DNA of 64,000 nucleotides from Buddleja alternifolia. Its lineage: Eukaryota; Streptophyta; Magnoliopsida; Lamiales; Scrophulariaceae. The notes under the pieces were generated by a model. The model was given only the letters and a program-made list of their open reading frames with translations, searched no databases and had not been told where the DNA came from. Position numbers and translations under genes: made by a program. Location: contig CM033401.1 in the NCBI GenBank assembly GCA_019426215.1, forward strand, positions 8,065,134 through 8,129,133. Reading direction: 5' to 3'. The first letter of the stretch is position 1, and each line of letters begins with the position of its first letter. Of the stretch, positions 45,273 to 57,204 are shown piece by piece.

Positions 45273-48200
45273 CTACTCTGTGCCATTCAGCTTCTTCACC
45301 AGCTTTATCTAAAGCTATGAATTCTGATTCCATTGTGGAACGGGCTATGCAAGTTTGCTTAGAACACTTCTATGATATCGCTCCTCCACCGACGGTAAAT
45401 ACATACCCACTCGTGGACTTAGAATTGTTAGTGTCCGATATCCAATTTGCGTCGTTGTATCCCTATATTATAGCTGGATATCTTGAGTAGTGTAATCCAT
45501 ATTCTTTAGTATACTTTAAATACTTAAGAACTCTAGTTAAAGCATTCCAATGCTCTACACTAGGATTACTTGTAAACCTACTCAACTTGCTCATAGAATA
45601 AGCTAGATTAGGGTGAGTACAGTTCATGATATACATCAGACTCCCAATGACCCTAGCATATTCTAACTGTGATATGGGTTCGCCGTGGTTCTTGCGTAGA
45701 TGAACGCTCAAGTCCACTGACATCTTGACTGGTGCACTATCGCTCGGAAGGAACTTTTCCAAAACTGTCTCAATGTAATGAGATTGCGATAAGACAAGTC
45801 CTTCAGAAGTCCTCAGGATTTTAATCCCTAAGATGACGTCTGCAAGTCCCATATCTTTCATGTCAAAGTTCTTCTTTAACATTACTTTAGTATTCATGAT
45901 TACTACCTATTATCAACATGTCGTCTACATATAGACACACTATAGTATGTGTTATGTGTTTGTCTAACATACATGCATTTATCACACTCGTTGATATTGA
46001 AACCATTTGATAACATCGTGTTATCAAATTTTTCATGCCACTGCTTTGGCGCATGTTTAAGTCCATACAACGACTTTACAAGTTTATAGACTTTCTTCTC
46101 CTGTCCAGGAGCAACATACCCCTCGGGTTGTTCCATGTATATTTCTTCATCTAATTCACCATTTAGAGTCCATTTGATGTATCTCAAGATTATGCAAAGC
46201 TGCCATAGCAATGAGTAATCTTATGAATGTTATTCTCGTTGTCGGAGAATAAGTATTAAAGAAATCAAGACCTTCTGTTCGTCGGTATCTTTTGACTACC
46301 AAACGAGCCTTGTATTTATTAATAGTTCCATCAGTCATATACTTTCTTTTCAGACTCCATTTACAGCCTAAAGGCTTACTTCCCTTTGGAAGATCAACCA
46401 ACTCCCAGGTATGGTTGTGGATAATAGACTCAATTTCACTATTGATAGCTTCTTTCTAGAGTTGAGCATCTGGACCAGACATAGCTTCCTTAATCGTTCT
46501 TGGTTCCCCTTCTAATGTGTATGACACAAAATCGGGACCAAATGATTTTGGAACTTTTGTCCTTTTGCTACGACGAGGTTTTTCGTCCCCGAGATTAGAA
46601 CTACTTGTAGATGCATCATGTGTTCTTTTAAGAGGACCTTGTCCATTTCTTTCCTTACTTGGAAAGATATCCTCAAAAAACGAAGCATTTCTAGATTCCA
46701 TGATAGTACCTTCATGAATCTCCGAGATTTCTGACTTATGTACCAAAAATCTATAGGCGCTACTGTTAAGTGCATAACCACTGAATATGCAATCAACAGT
46801 TTTAGGCCCTATTTTCACCAATTTGGGTTTGGGTACTTCTACCTTAGCCAAACACCCCCACACTTTGAGGTACTTGTATGAAGGCTTGTGACCTTTCCAA
46901 AGTTCGTACGGAGTCTCACTCCTACTTTTGTGGGGAATCTTGTTAAGGATATAATTGGCAGAGAGGATCGCCTCCCCCCACAAATTCTGAGGTAACCCAG
47001 AATTAATCAGCAATGCATTCATCATCTCCTTAAGAGTATGATTCTTGCGCTCCACTATTCCATTTGATTGTGGTGAATATGGGGCCGTTGTTTGATGTAT
47101 AATGCCTGATTTTGCACAAAATTCATCAAACGGTGCTCCGTATTCGCCACCTCTATCACTATGGATAGCCTTTATCCTTTTTCCAAGTTGATTTTCAACT
47201 TATGTTTTGTAATGTGTGAAAGCCTCAAGAGCTTCGTCTTTACTCTTAAGTAAATACATATAACAATACTTTGTGCAATCATCTATAAATGTAATGAAAT
47301 GTTTTTTCCCACCTCTAGTTTGCACAAACTTCAAATCACAGATGTCACTGTGAATAAGTTCTAGAGGTGCGGAGTTTCTTTCCATTGAAGGAAACGGTTG
47401 TTTGACTAGTTTAACTTCAACACATATTTCGCATTTGTGTTCATTTTTGAACTTTAAAAGTTGGTAATATGTTCAAGTTAACTAATCTTCGAATAGTATT
47501 ATAATTCATATGTCCTAGTCTAACATGCCATAAATTAGAATACTCAAGCAAATAAACAGAATTCTCAATACTTTTATTGCCACTGTTTTCAATTACAAGA
47601 GAGCGAATTACATTCATTTTGAAAAGGCCCTGCTCTAGGTAACCTTTTTCTACATATATTCCTCTCTTAGTCAAAGAAAACCTATCCACTTCGAAGACTA
47701 CTTTGAACCCATTCTTGACCAAAGTTGAACCAAAAACCAGATTCTTGCGAATTTCCGGAACATGAAGAACTTCGGTCAACGTCAGCTCTTTGCCTGAAGT
47801 CATCTTCAGAACAACTTTCCCCATTCCGACCACCGGAGAAGTGGCCGAGTTGCCCATAAACAGTCTTTGTCCTTTAGTTGGGGTATAGGACGAGAAGGCA
47901 GCCCTATCTGAACAGATATGGAGAGTAGCTCCGGTGTCAATGAACCACTCCCTCGGGTTGTCCACCAAGTCGGCTTCTAACATGACGGCGGTGAGATCAA
48001 GATCCATCAGATCGATTGACACCTGGTTATTCGACAGGTCGTCGATCATCTCATTGATGCCCTTGACATCATCAACAGCTAGGTGCACCTTATTTTGCAC
48101 CCGGTTCTTGCCTTTGTTCTGATTATGGCCAGAACCTTGCCCATGAGACTTGTTTTTCTTGGGCTCTTTGCAGTCTCTAGCCCAATGACCCGGTTTGTCA

Positions 48201-49226
48201 CAGATGTGACAGCGGTCTCTAGCCCTTGACTGGCCTTTCCCACAGCCTTCTTTTTCTGGGAATTTCCTTGGGCTTTCCCTTGGAATTTTCTCTTCCGGTT
48301 AGAACTCTCCGGAACTTCCGCAATGTTTGCCATTGCCTGCACATGGAGCTTCTTGTCTGATCCCCGATTGTCTTCCTCAATTCTGCGTCGAACAACCAAG
48401 TCCTCAAGACTCATCTCCTTTCATTTGTGCTTCAAGTAATTCTTGAAGTTCCTCTATGATGGCGGTAACTTCTCTATGATAGAAGCTACTTGGAAGGACT
48501 CACTCAGAGCCATGTTCTCAGCATGAACCTCATGTATTATGATTTGAAGTTCTTGAACATGTCTAGTCACGGACTTAGAGTCCACCATTTTGAAGTCTAT
48601 GAACTTCGCGACCACAAACTTCTTTAGTCCGGCATCCTCAGTTCTGTACTTCCTGTCCAGAGCCTCCCAAAGGTCTTTGGCAGTCTTTACTGATAGATAT
48701 ACGCTGTAAAGCGAATCACTCAAACCACTGAGTAGGTAATTCCTGCAAAGGAAATCACAATTGATCCAGGCATCATATGCCATCCTCAGTTGACTATCAG
48801 TTGACTCAGCCGGGACATAGGGAGCATCTTCCCTTAAGTACCTTGCTAAGCTCAAAGTCGTGAGATAAAACAGCATCTTTTGCTGCCACCTCTTGAAGTC
48901 AGCCCCGCTGAACTTCGCCGGCTTTTCAGCCTGAGCCGGTATAACGGGATTAACTGGGGAACATATGAACCAGAACCAGAACCGGAGCCAGGACCAGAGG
49001 TTGGACCAAAACCACAACCTGGAACAAAAGTTGGACCACAATCCGAACTAGGACCGGAACCAAAACCAGGACCAGAACCTGGACCAAAACAGGTACCTAG
49101 ACCAGAACCAGCTCCATAACCACCGGAATCTGCTCCAATACCCAGACCAAGACCTGCACTCGGTCCAAGTCCAAAGTCTACGGTAGTGGCAGCATCATCA
49201 CGAACAACATCACCATGGTTCGCCAT
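45083..49226 (-). pseudogene. Copia gag-pol relic, many frameshifts
   Basis: Order on the minus strand: gag start at 49226 with an unusual Gly/Pro/Ser-rich N-terminus (to about 48950); copia gag core to 48454 ([20 protein letters not shown], then [13 protein letters not shown]); basic linker and zinc knuckle (CHICDKPGHWARDC, about 48165-48215); protease with WFIDTGATLHICS (about 47910-47945); pre-integrase LWHVRLGHMNYNTI; integrase pieces at 47200-47385 ([20 protein letters not shown]) and 46456-47055; reverse transcriptase pieces at 45463-46401 (GCKWSLKRKY, EEIYMEQPEGY, KSLYGLKHAPKQW); and RNase H end at 45083-45286 (YVKSKENITDPLTKGLP). At least five frame breaks or stops prevent function. 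The YVDD region is disrupted by a frameshift near 45900. Confidence 0.9.
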
Positions 49227-49282
49227 TTCAGAATTTTGAATTGACAGAAATGAACAACACAATAAAATTTTTGCGTTAAGTT

Positions 49283-49799
49283 TGTTTTACAAACTTCTGC
49301 CAAAACTATGAACGAACTTGAATACGAACGAACTTTCTGAAAACCGAAGAATGATAATCGAGGCGAGAGAACACTCTCTTTCCTTAATGCAAAACTGCCC
49401 CGCTACTGGTGGTATGAGTTTATGCAATAGCGTCTCAAGATACAACGATTACAAATTCTGAATTGCGAACCACTTCCAATTCAGAATCACAAACGAACAA
49501 GAACAACTCTTGAATATTTAGAGAGAAGATTTTAGAGTGTATGAAATGCTTTTGATTTCGGTGTTAATTTCAGAGTTGTTCTTGTTCGTTTGTGATTCTG
49601 AATTGAAAGTGGTTCGCAATTCAGAATTTGTAATCGTTGTATCTTGGGATGCTATTGTATAAACCCGTACCACCAGTAGCGGGGCAATCTTGCGTTAAGG
49701 AAAGAGAGTGTTCTCTCGCCTCGATTACCATTCTTCGGTTTTCAAAAAGTTCGTTCGTATTCAAGTTCATTCATAGTTTTGGCAGAAGTTTGTACAACA
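49283..49799. repeat. Partial 5' LTR joined to an inverted copy of its own end
   Basis: 49283-49573 matches the left LTR from about 43420 to 43712. At about 49573 the sequence turns round: 49574-49799 is the reverse complement of about 49283-49508. The junction CAG/AG has only a 2-3 bp overlap. The two halves could form a hairpin of about 226 bp with a 65-bp loop. Confidence 0.9.
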
Positions 49800-49804
49800 C
49801 AAGA

Positions 49805-50327
49805 AACTCAAAGTACTGTTTTATGGTGTATTACATACTTTTACTAATGATAAGTATATTACTCATTCCCATTAATTCGCATTATTATTAAGATAAAATC
49901 ACATTCGGAATGTATCACTTCTACGTTTTCCTATAGTAATTCAGTATCCTTAGTTATTTAGAAAATAAACAGAAAGACCAAAGCGAACTATGCAAGAGAG
50001 AAAAACATAGAAGTATCACATTCTGGTTTGATATTTGTACATACAAAATCACTCACTTTTGGATAGCTCGCGATCCAAACTCCTTGTATTTGTTCGAGCT
50101 CGATTCACGTTTAATAACAATATACGGAAGTTTGAATAATAATTTCGTTGATTTGACTCCACTCTAATATATCGACAGAGAGCTCTCAGGTGGTGCGTCA
50201 TGGTGGGAAGTGCAAGCGGGTGGCGGTGTTTAAGCTTTTGCCATTATGGTGATCACAAGTAGTATAAATATAATAAATAAAATACTAGGGAAAATAGGAA
50301 TTTTTGTCCTATATGGTAGGGGATTGG
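49805..50327. other. Intergenic, nothing recognised
   Basis: No gene or clear repeat. Confidence 0.5.
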
Positions 50328-50609
50328 CAACTATGGTACACTATCTTTTTCGACTTACAACTAAGTCGAAAAAATTGCAATTTTGATATACTAATGTGGC
50401 TTGCACGCTTTTTTGGTACACTAATAGGGGGGGTAGCAATTCGGGTACACCATTGGTGAATTGGCAATTTTAGTACAATTTACGCCGAAAAATTTGAATT
50501 TCCCTGGACATCCTCACGTGAGGCACACATGAAACTTGGGGATTTCTGATTTTTGGAGGTAAAATTGCTTAGGTGGATGATATTTTGTGGGGAAATCAAC
50601 TATTTATGG

Positions 50610-50880
50610 AGGAAAATATCTCCAATCATTCCATATCCATATTTCACACTTTATAACCTAAATTGAAGAGTTATTGAAATTATGATAAATATCTCCAATT
50701 TCATTCCATATCCAAATTTCACATTTTATAACCTAAATTGAAGAGGAAAATCCCATTACCAAAATTTTAATTATTGAAATTATGATTAAAATATCTCCAA
50801 TTTCATTCCATATCCACACTATATAACCTATATTGAAGAGGAAAAATCAAATCCCAAAATTTAATTATTGAAATTATATA
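50610..50880. repeat. Tandem repeat, three units of about 100 bp
   Basis: ATATCTCCAATTTCATTCCATATCC...TATAACCTAAATTGAAGAG occurs three times with small changes (centred near 50640, 50720 and 50815), inside the foldback element. Confidence 0.75.
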
Positions 50881-51018
50881 TCATAGTTTCAATAGTTAAA
50901 TTTTCGAAAATAAATTAATAATTTTTTTACTAAAATACTATTAAACAACCTAATTTAATTATTTAGAAAAGAAAGAAGAAATGAGGGGAAGAACAATGTT
51001 CGTCTTCGTCGTTGTTCC

Positions 51019-51066
51019 TGCCCCTCCCCCACCCCACCCCACCCCACCCCACCCCACCCCCACCCC
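51019..51066. repeat. (CCCCA)n microsatellite
   Basis: About eight CCCCA/CCCCAC units. They create long overlapping Pro/His-rich and Gly/Trp-rich frames at 50955-51316 on both strands that I do not regard as genes. Confidence 0.9.
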
Positions 51067-51876
51067 GAACTAGCAACCACCAACAAAAAATCACCCCCTC
51101 CCCTCCAACTCGCCATCAACATCCCACCGTCATCCACCCAACCGTGACCACCCATCCCCACTGCCACAGACCACCCCCAAAATCGCAAACGATTATTCCC
51201 TCCACATCGGAAAGCTCCTCACCTTCCCGAACTTGGTGAAGTGTGGCTGAGCGGCGATGGTGGGCCACGAGCAGTGGTTGGTAACAAGTTTCAAATGGGG
51301 TTGGGGTGGGTTGCAAGCAATAGGAGCCATTTTTTTTAACTTTTTGATTTGTTTTTTATTATTATTTAAATAAAAAATCTGGACCATTGGATTATTCGTA
51401 TCTGGACTCTTGAATAATATTTTTTGATTGGTTCATTTTTTTAAAAAATGTTTATGATGTCAGTAGCAAAATCCCCAAATTGAAAATCTTTCCGGCGGAA
51501 TTACTGGTAACATGCGCGTCAAGTGAGAATCCCCGACGAAATTCAAATTTTCTCGAGTAAATGGTACTCAAATTGCCATTTTGTTAACCAGTGGTGTACC
51601 CAAATTGCTATCCCCCATATTATTGTATCAAATAAAAAAAAGTGTCAGCCGCATTAGTGTACCAAAAATACAATTTTTCCCAACTAAGTTCTTTATCTTT
51701 CAATTCTGTGGCAATATCAATCCTCACAGTGACAATTTTAGTCCTCATTTTGGCAATTTCTAAAAATTGGTGATTTTGAATCTAATTTGGGAATTTTCGA
51801 ATTTTGGAGGAAAATTTGAGCTTTCGCTAGGGAATGAAATTGTTAAAGACTTCTGACAGTCTAATTTGACAGTTCA

Positions 51877-51974
51877 GATCTTCTATAACATTTTGGTGTA
51901 AAAGACACCAATAAAAATATTATTACTTTATTGATGTGACACCAATGTGTTACGTCAAAATGTCATAGAAGATC
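51877..51974. mobile_element. Small foldback MITE, 98 bp
   Basis: Arms GATCTTCTATAACATTTTG (51877-51895) and CAAAATGTCATAGAAGATC (51956-51974) are inverted with one mismatch, and inner bases GTGT...AAGACACC / TGACACCAATG also pair. Flanks do not show an unambiguous duplication. Confidence 0.6.
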
Positions 51975-52179
51975 CGTAGCCCTAATTTGAACCCAATCAA
52001 AATCCATAGTTGATAGTTAAAACCTTGTATGAACCCAAAAGTCAATTATACAAACGCAATAAGACCCAATTCGACGCACATTGAGTTGGATTGGACTCAT
52101 GTTGCAAAACCCTATTGCCAACTTAGTGACTCTCCATTCCAATTCAGGACGGCGCAAAATGTTATCATGCCTTTCTACT

Positions 52180-52420
52180 TCCATATTTTTCTTTCCCGAA
52201 AGTTTAAACGTCCTACTTATGTATTCATCCCAAGCATATAAGTTGAACTTCATTCAATGAAAGAATTAAATTGCGTTCGTGTTTCTATAACTTGGATATT
52301 AATCATCCAAGGAAGTTGAAGCATCCCTTTGAAAGTTTAAAAGTAAATTCAATCTTCAATCTCACTAGTATATATTTATGTTCACATGTATACAACAAAA
52401 ACACCAATCTTTAACAAAGA
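52180..52420 (+). promoter_or_regulatory. Conserved upstream region of F-box copy A3
   Basis: Shares AGTTTAAACGTCC, AAGCATA, GTGTTTCTATAAC and AAGGAAGTTGAAGCATC with the regions upstream of A2 and A4. The leader CAATCTTTAACAAAGA directly precedes the start, as in A4. Confidence 0.6.
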
Positions 52421-53577
52421 ATGATGAACTGCACAAGATTAGCGTCCCCAACATCTGCAGCAATAATAGGCAGCAATGATGATTTACTGATGGAAATCCT
52501 CCTATTTTCCCCCGCAAAATCACTGATTAGATTCAAATCAGTAAGCAAACACTGGCAATTTCTCATCTCCGCTCCTTCTTTTAATCATCTCCACACCCTC
52601 CGCCACCGCCACCGCCCCCGCCCCAAACCTCAACCCGTCATCCTCCTCCATTACACCTCATCACAGTTCTTTTACTGTAACCTCACCGTTAAAAAATTAA
52701 TTCCATTCAGTTTTGAATTTTCATATACCCACATAATAATCATGCAGTCTTGTAACGGCATATTATTGCTCGAGTGTAGAAATTCTCGATTTGGCAAGCA
52801 AAGCTACTTTATATACAATCCCATCACAATGCAGTACAGGAACTTAATGATACGGAGACCTTTTTGTGGACTTTGCTTAGCTTTTGATCCTATGAAATCG
52901 CCTCATTACAAGGTTATTTGCTTTGTGTCTAAGAGGGAAGAGCGGTTAACGCCGTTTGCAATTGACGTGTATGAATCAGAGACTCACAAATGGAAGCACT
53001 TGGGGCAGCATGATATTGATATTATGTATTATTGGCAAATCCACGATGGGGTTTACTGGAATGGAAGGATGTATTTTATCAGACCTGGTGGACGCAATTC
53101 TTTTTGTTTTGATGTCGAAAAATTACCAAACTACGTCGTTCAATGGATCGATAAACCTCCGAGGGTTTGCTCTCGCAATGCAACTATAAAGAATTACGCA
53201 ATGGAATCAAATGGACATTTGCATTCTATGACCACTTCATTGAGGCCAGATACGAAGTGTTTGTCTATATTCGAGCTGAATAACATGATCTTAGTTGGTT
53301 TATGAAGTACCGTGTCGATCTTAATCCGATTGCAGATATGTTGGCTAGTAGCCGGTATGACTCATTTCATAATTTTTTAGGTATTGTTAGAGGAGAGAGG
53401 GATGAAGACACTATGCTTTTGTTTCATGGGCCTGGAAAGATAATACTTTACAGGTTTTACGAAAAGAGTTTTGAGGTGCTAGTTGATTTTACAGCAGAAG
53501 ATTATTAGATGGAGGGTGAAGTTCAATTTTATTTCAATGATTTCTACCAGTTCATCGAGACCCTTGCTCCTGTTTGA
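52421..53577 (+). pseudogene. F-box gene copy A3, frameshift plus nonsense
   Basis: Starts MMNCTRLASPTSAAIIG and has a normal F-box (DDLLMEILLFSPAKSLIRFK, then SVSKHWQFLI) and associated region (MQSCNGILLLE, YNPITMQYRN, AFDPMKSPHYKVI, YWNGRMYFI). Against A2 and A4, 1 bp is missing near 53285-53292, so the first frame stops at 53305 (...LVGL). The gene continues in the next frame (MKYRVDLNPIADM) to a TAG at 53506-53508, where A2 has Tyr-Glu. After the TAG the remaining codons (QFIETLAPV) reach the normal stop at 53575-53577. The first 295 residues could still be made: F-box plus about two thirds of the associated domain. Confidence 0.92.
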
Positions 53578-54052
53578 TCTCTTTTACTTGGTTGGATTTG
53601 TTAATGTTCATTGTGCATTTCAATATAATTAGGTTTGACAATGAAATATATTCCTTTAGGATTTAATTGTTTGAAAGTTTTTATAGAGTAATATAGATTT
53701 CGTAAAAGCAATATTCTACTATTTTAATTTTCTGATATTAGGAATTGTACAAGGGCTAATCTGAAAATCCGTTTCTTGCTCTTTGTTAATTTTGGTTAGT
53801 AATATATCTCTTTTCCGCCATATTATCATATTCTTTGTCTTTGTTGTGCATTCTCTGCTGGAAAAAATTGGAAAAAACAAAATAAAAGTAACGTTCACAC
53901 TGTTCTGAAACCATTTTTTCACCACTTTTGATTTTGGCAAGAGGAGGAAGGGGTACATGATCCATCTGCATTACTAGACAAACCTAGTAGACATGCATAA
54001 TGAGCAATAATAATCGCAATCGGCATTACTAATAACTTAATTACAAACAAAT

Positions 54053-55720
54053 CAAACAGGCGTAAGAGTCTCGATGAATTGTTGAGCATCTTCAGATATG
54101 AATAGCAGTTGACCCTCCTGATAATATTCGTCTCTACTAAAGTCAATTAACACCTCAGATGTACCATCTTTGTATAACTGATGAACCATTATCTCGCCCG
54201 ACACATGAAACAGCAAAGCAGAGTGTTTTCTTGCAAACTCACCTTTGATTGTACGAAGAATACAGATATTCAGGAGATCTTCTCAACAAACGTAACTGGA
54301 ATGGAATTGGATCGAATGTAACCAGGGTCTTAAATATCGCCCGAAACATCGAAATTTCGGGTTTCCGGGGGTACTGAAGCAAAATCGAACTTTCGATCCA
54401 ATTTTGCAGAATATCTTCCGAAATTCTGGCTGAAATCCGAAATTTCCCGAAATTTTTGTAGAAACCTGAAATTTTGAATGAAACACGAAATTTCCCTAAA
54501 TTTAAAATAATATGTATTTTTTTATTTTTTAAAATATTTTATAAATTAGGGTCAAATGATTATTCATATTAAAAGAAAAGATAATAAATGACCAATTATG
54601 TAAACCAATAAACAATAAATTTAAATACGAATCTGAAAGTGATATTAGATAATAAATAAAAATCCGGGTCTGAACATAAAAATTATTTAAATAAGGTCTC
54701 ATAGAAATCCTCTTAGAAGCTTGATGTGGTTTTGAATAATATTTTCTACTAAAATTGTGGTACACTTTATTTTAATAAATTTCTTATAATATTTTATTAT
54801 TATTTTACTACCATTATTTCATAGTTTTCACAGTAGGTTTAGTCATTCTATTCAACAAGATTCATTATGCATATATTATACATGAAATATTATTAATGTG
54901 AAAAATGCATAATTATGATATTTAAAGTTACACAAAGTTTCATTACAAATTTCCAAATATTTCTACAAATTTCCATTTTTTATTTTAAATTGAAACAGAA
55001 ATTTTGATATCCCCAAAATTTCTATCGAAATTTCCATAAATTTAATACTCAGATATCGACACCGATATCGAAATTTAATACATTGAATGTAACACAGCAC
55101 TTCCTAGACCAAGAATAGTCGGAGCCTGGAACCTGGAACCTGATCAGTCAGAGCTTTACAAATGCTTATTCCCCTCGTTGGAGATCGAAGCAAAACAGCC
55201 TGCCATGAGGTCTAATCCAATAAATGGATTGATACCAGTAAAGCCCAGTGCCAGAAATAGAAAGCTTCCACCAACGCTTCCATTCGTGAGTCCTTGAGTT
55301 ATATACTGCAACATAATATCTATGATCGGGCGTAGATTGGGATCTCCTCAAACAATATACATTGTATTGTTCTGATTTCAATGGATCAAATGTTAGGCAA
55401 AATCCTGAAAATATTTTTCCTACTTCGATAGCTAATGTCGAGCAACAAAATCCTCGATTTCATCGTTGTCGGATTAAAAATATAACATTGTTTGGGACTG
55501 AGGGATATCTGAATCTCTGCACTCAAGCAATAACAGTTCATTACAAGATTAAAATATTTTTAGGTTACCGAAATTATTATAATACAAGGGGACTGATTTT
55601 TTATTGGTAGGTTGGAAGTAAAAGAATTGTGATCTTGTGGCACGGAGGAGGGGGGGCGGCGCGTGAAGAATTTTTGAGAGATTGCCAGTGTTTACTTACG
55701 GATTGAATTCTAATTAAACA
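54053..55720 (-). pseudogene. F-box type B copy B3, degenerate, with a transposon insertion
   Basis: Tail-to-tail with A3, matching the A2/B1 arrangement. The C-terminal codons (54053-54322) resemble B1. A 762-bp insertion (54323-55084) follows. Upstream pieces resume at 55085, with the clearest frame at 55166-55381 (YYVAVYNSRTHEWKRWWKLS, then GTGLYWYQSIYWI). Part of the middle (about 80 residues between FCFDLQRGE and the C-terminal part) is reduced or missing. The 5' end breaks off near 55718 inside the F-box (VSKHWQSL region), so there is no start codon. Confidence 0.85.
54323..55084. mobile_element. MULE-like non-autonomous insertion in B3
   Basis: Both sides carry GAATGTAAC (54314-54322 and 55085-55093), a 9-bp duplication as expected for Mutator-like elements. 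The ends are weakly inverted (CAGGGTCTTAAATATCG against AATGTATTAAATTTCG). The interior is AT-rich with GAAATTTC(G/C) palindromic motifs near both ends and no transposase. Confidence 0.75.
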
Positions 55721-57204
55721 TAATATATACACACATACACACAGATTTATATATAAACGTAAATACACGCATATATGCTATGTTAATTAAAATTCATGTT
55801 ATACCTATATAATACACACATGTACATAAAATTGAAAAAAAAACTCTCATTTCCGTATGCATTCTGAACAAACAAATAATACTCTTACTTTATATATTTC
55901 GTATTATACTTGAAGAATAAAACTATATGTCTGGCTCGCTTATTATACTCGTACTTTACATACTTCGAAGATGTAAGAAATAATGTGGCCCACATATTTA
56001 TTTACAAATTATTATTTTATCAATATTATTGTGTATATGATAAAATAATTAATTATGTAATATTAAATAATTAAAGTTTATTGGCTAGAAAAGTCATTAC
56101 TCTACGCTAAGAAGTGTCTTGATGGGAGGCACTTCTTAGAGTTCTATTTAAAGAGGAATTCGTCCTCTCTCTACCCCCACACAAAAATAATAATACAACG
56201 TTAACACATCGTATAAGCATAAAAGAAGACGATGTTTTCCATCATTCAAAGAGGGGTCAAGGGAGAGAAACCATTTCTCCAAAGAAATCCAGTTACTGAC
56301 TCCATATCAACAAGATCAACATCGAAAAGACTAATAGCAATGGACAAAGGTTAATTATATTGTTTCTTTGTTACAATTACATAAAAATCATAAAGTTCAC
56401 GATTGTGGGAATCATGAATTATATGAAATTAACTTACAGAAGACGAATAATACTTGTAATTTACATACTTTCAAAGTGCTACTTTCAACTAAGATTGAAT
56501 TCATATTATACTCATAATTATATAAATTTATTTAATAAATAAAAAATAACTTAGATAAAAAAATATTTGAATTGAAATTTTCAAAAATTTAAATAATTTT
56601 TTTTTAAAAAAGCACTTAAGTTAAATCCCCAACTTAAAGATCAATTTTCCCTCCATATGTAAAAATCCCCAAATTGAAGGTTAATTTTCTCTCCATTTTA
56701 GTAAAATTCCCAAATTCAAGTCAATTTTTCCACTAAATAATATTTTCCGGCCAATTTTAAATTTCAGGGGAAATTTGTATTGAAATTGTCAATTTTTGCA
56801 AGTTATTGTACCCAAATTAAATTGCCGATAGGCCAAATTATAGTACCAAAAAAAAGTACAGGCAAACTTGGAGTACCAATTTTGCAATTTTCCCTCGAAG
56901 TATGAATCTATTTTTATGTTGTTTTTTTTCTTCTTTAGATGAATAACTCGTTAGTGTCCTTATGCAACTCTATATCTAATTATTTTGTATGAAATTTTTC
57001 TAATGTAATTATAATTCTTATTGTTGGAGATACTTAAAATTTGTTTTTATTACTTTTTGGCCATTAAAAAAAGAATTACATAGGGAAATATTAGATACAT
57101 CAAAAGTTTTAAACAACTACTCATAATTTTATAATAGATATCACATACATCTTGTGCACAAAATCAATTATTTTTAGATATTTGGCGATCATATCGAAAT
57201 CTAA
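55721..57204. other. Intergenic, no supported gene
   Basis: AT-rich. 56105-56165 has AAGAAGTGTCTTGATGGGAGGCACTTCTTAG, an imperfect palindrome, followed by TATTTAAAGAG, which could be a decayed LTR promoter. 56800-56900 is a relic of the foldback terminal sequence seen at 50328 and 51690. No frame looks like a gene. Confidence 0.45.

Larger units (their letters stand above)
43417..49799 (-). mobile_element. Ty1/copia element with an inverted right LTR end and CAAGA target duplication
   Basis: The left LTR (43417-44518) and internal gag-pol relic read on the minus strand. The right side has a partial LTR in the expected direction (49283-49573) joined at once to an inverted piece of the same LTR (49574-49799). 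Both outer ends therefore carry the same LTR terminus: TGTTGCACAAGCTTCTGCC at the left, and the reverse of TGTTGTACAAACTTCTGCC at the right. CAAGA flanks the whole at 43412-43416 and 49800-49804, so it appears to have been inserted as one unit. Confidence 0.9.
50328..51690. mobile_element. Foldback (MULE-like or similar) non-autonomous element
   Basis: The left 200 bp (GGTACACTAAT..GGGGG.TAGCAATT.GGGTACACCA, then GGCAATTT.AGTAC) is matched in inverted orientation by about 51540-51690. The interior has no transposase, but holds a threefold tandem repeat and a (CCCCA)n tract. Exact ends and target duplication are not clear. A small relic of the same terminal sequence is at 56800-56900. Confidence 0.6.

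Noticed and set aside
50955..51316. Gly/Trp-rich and Pro-rich frames
   Set aside because: Translations of the (CCCCA)n microsatellite inside a foldback element.
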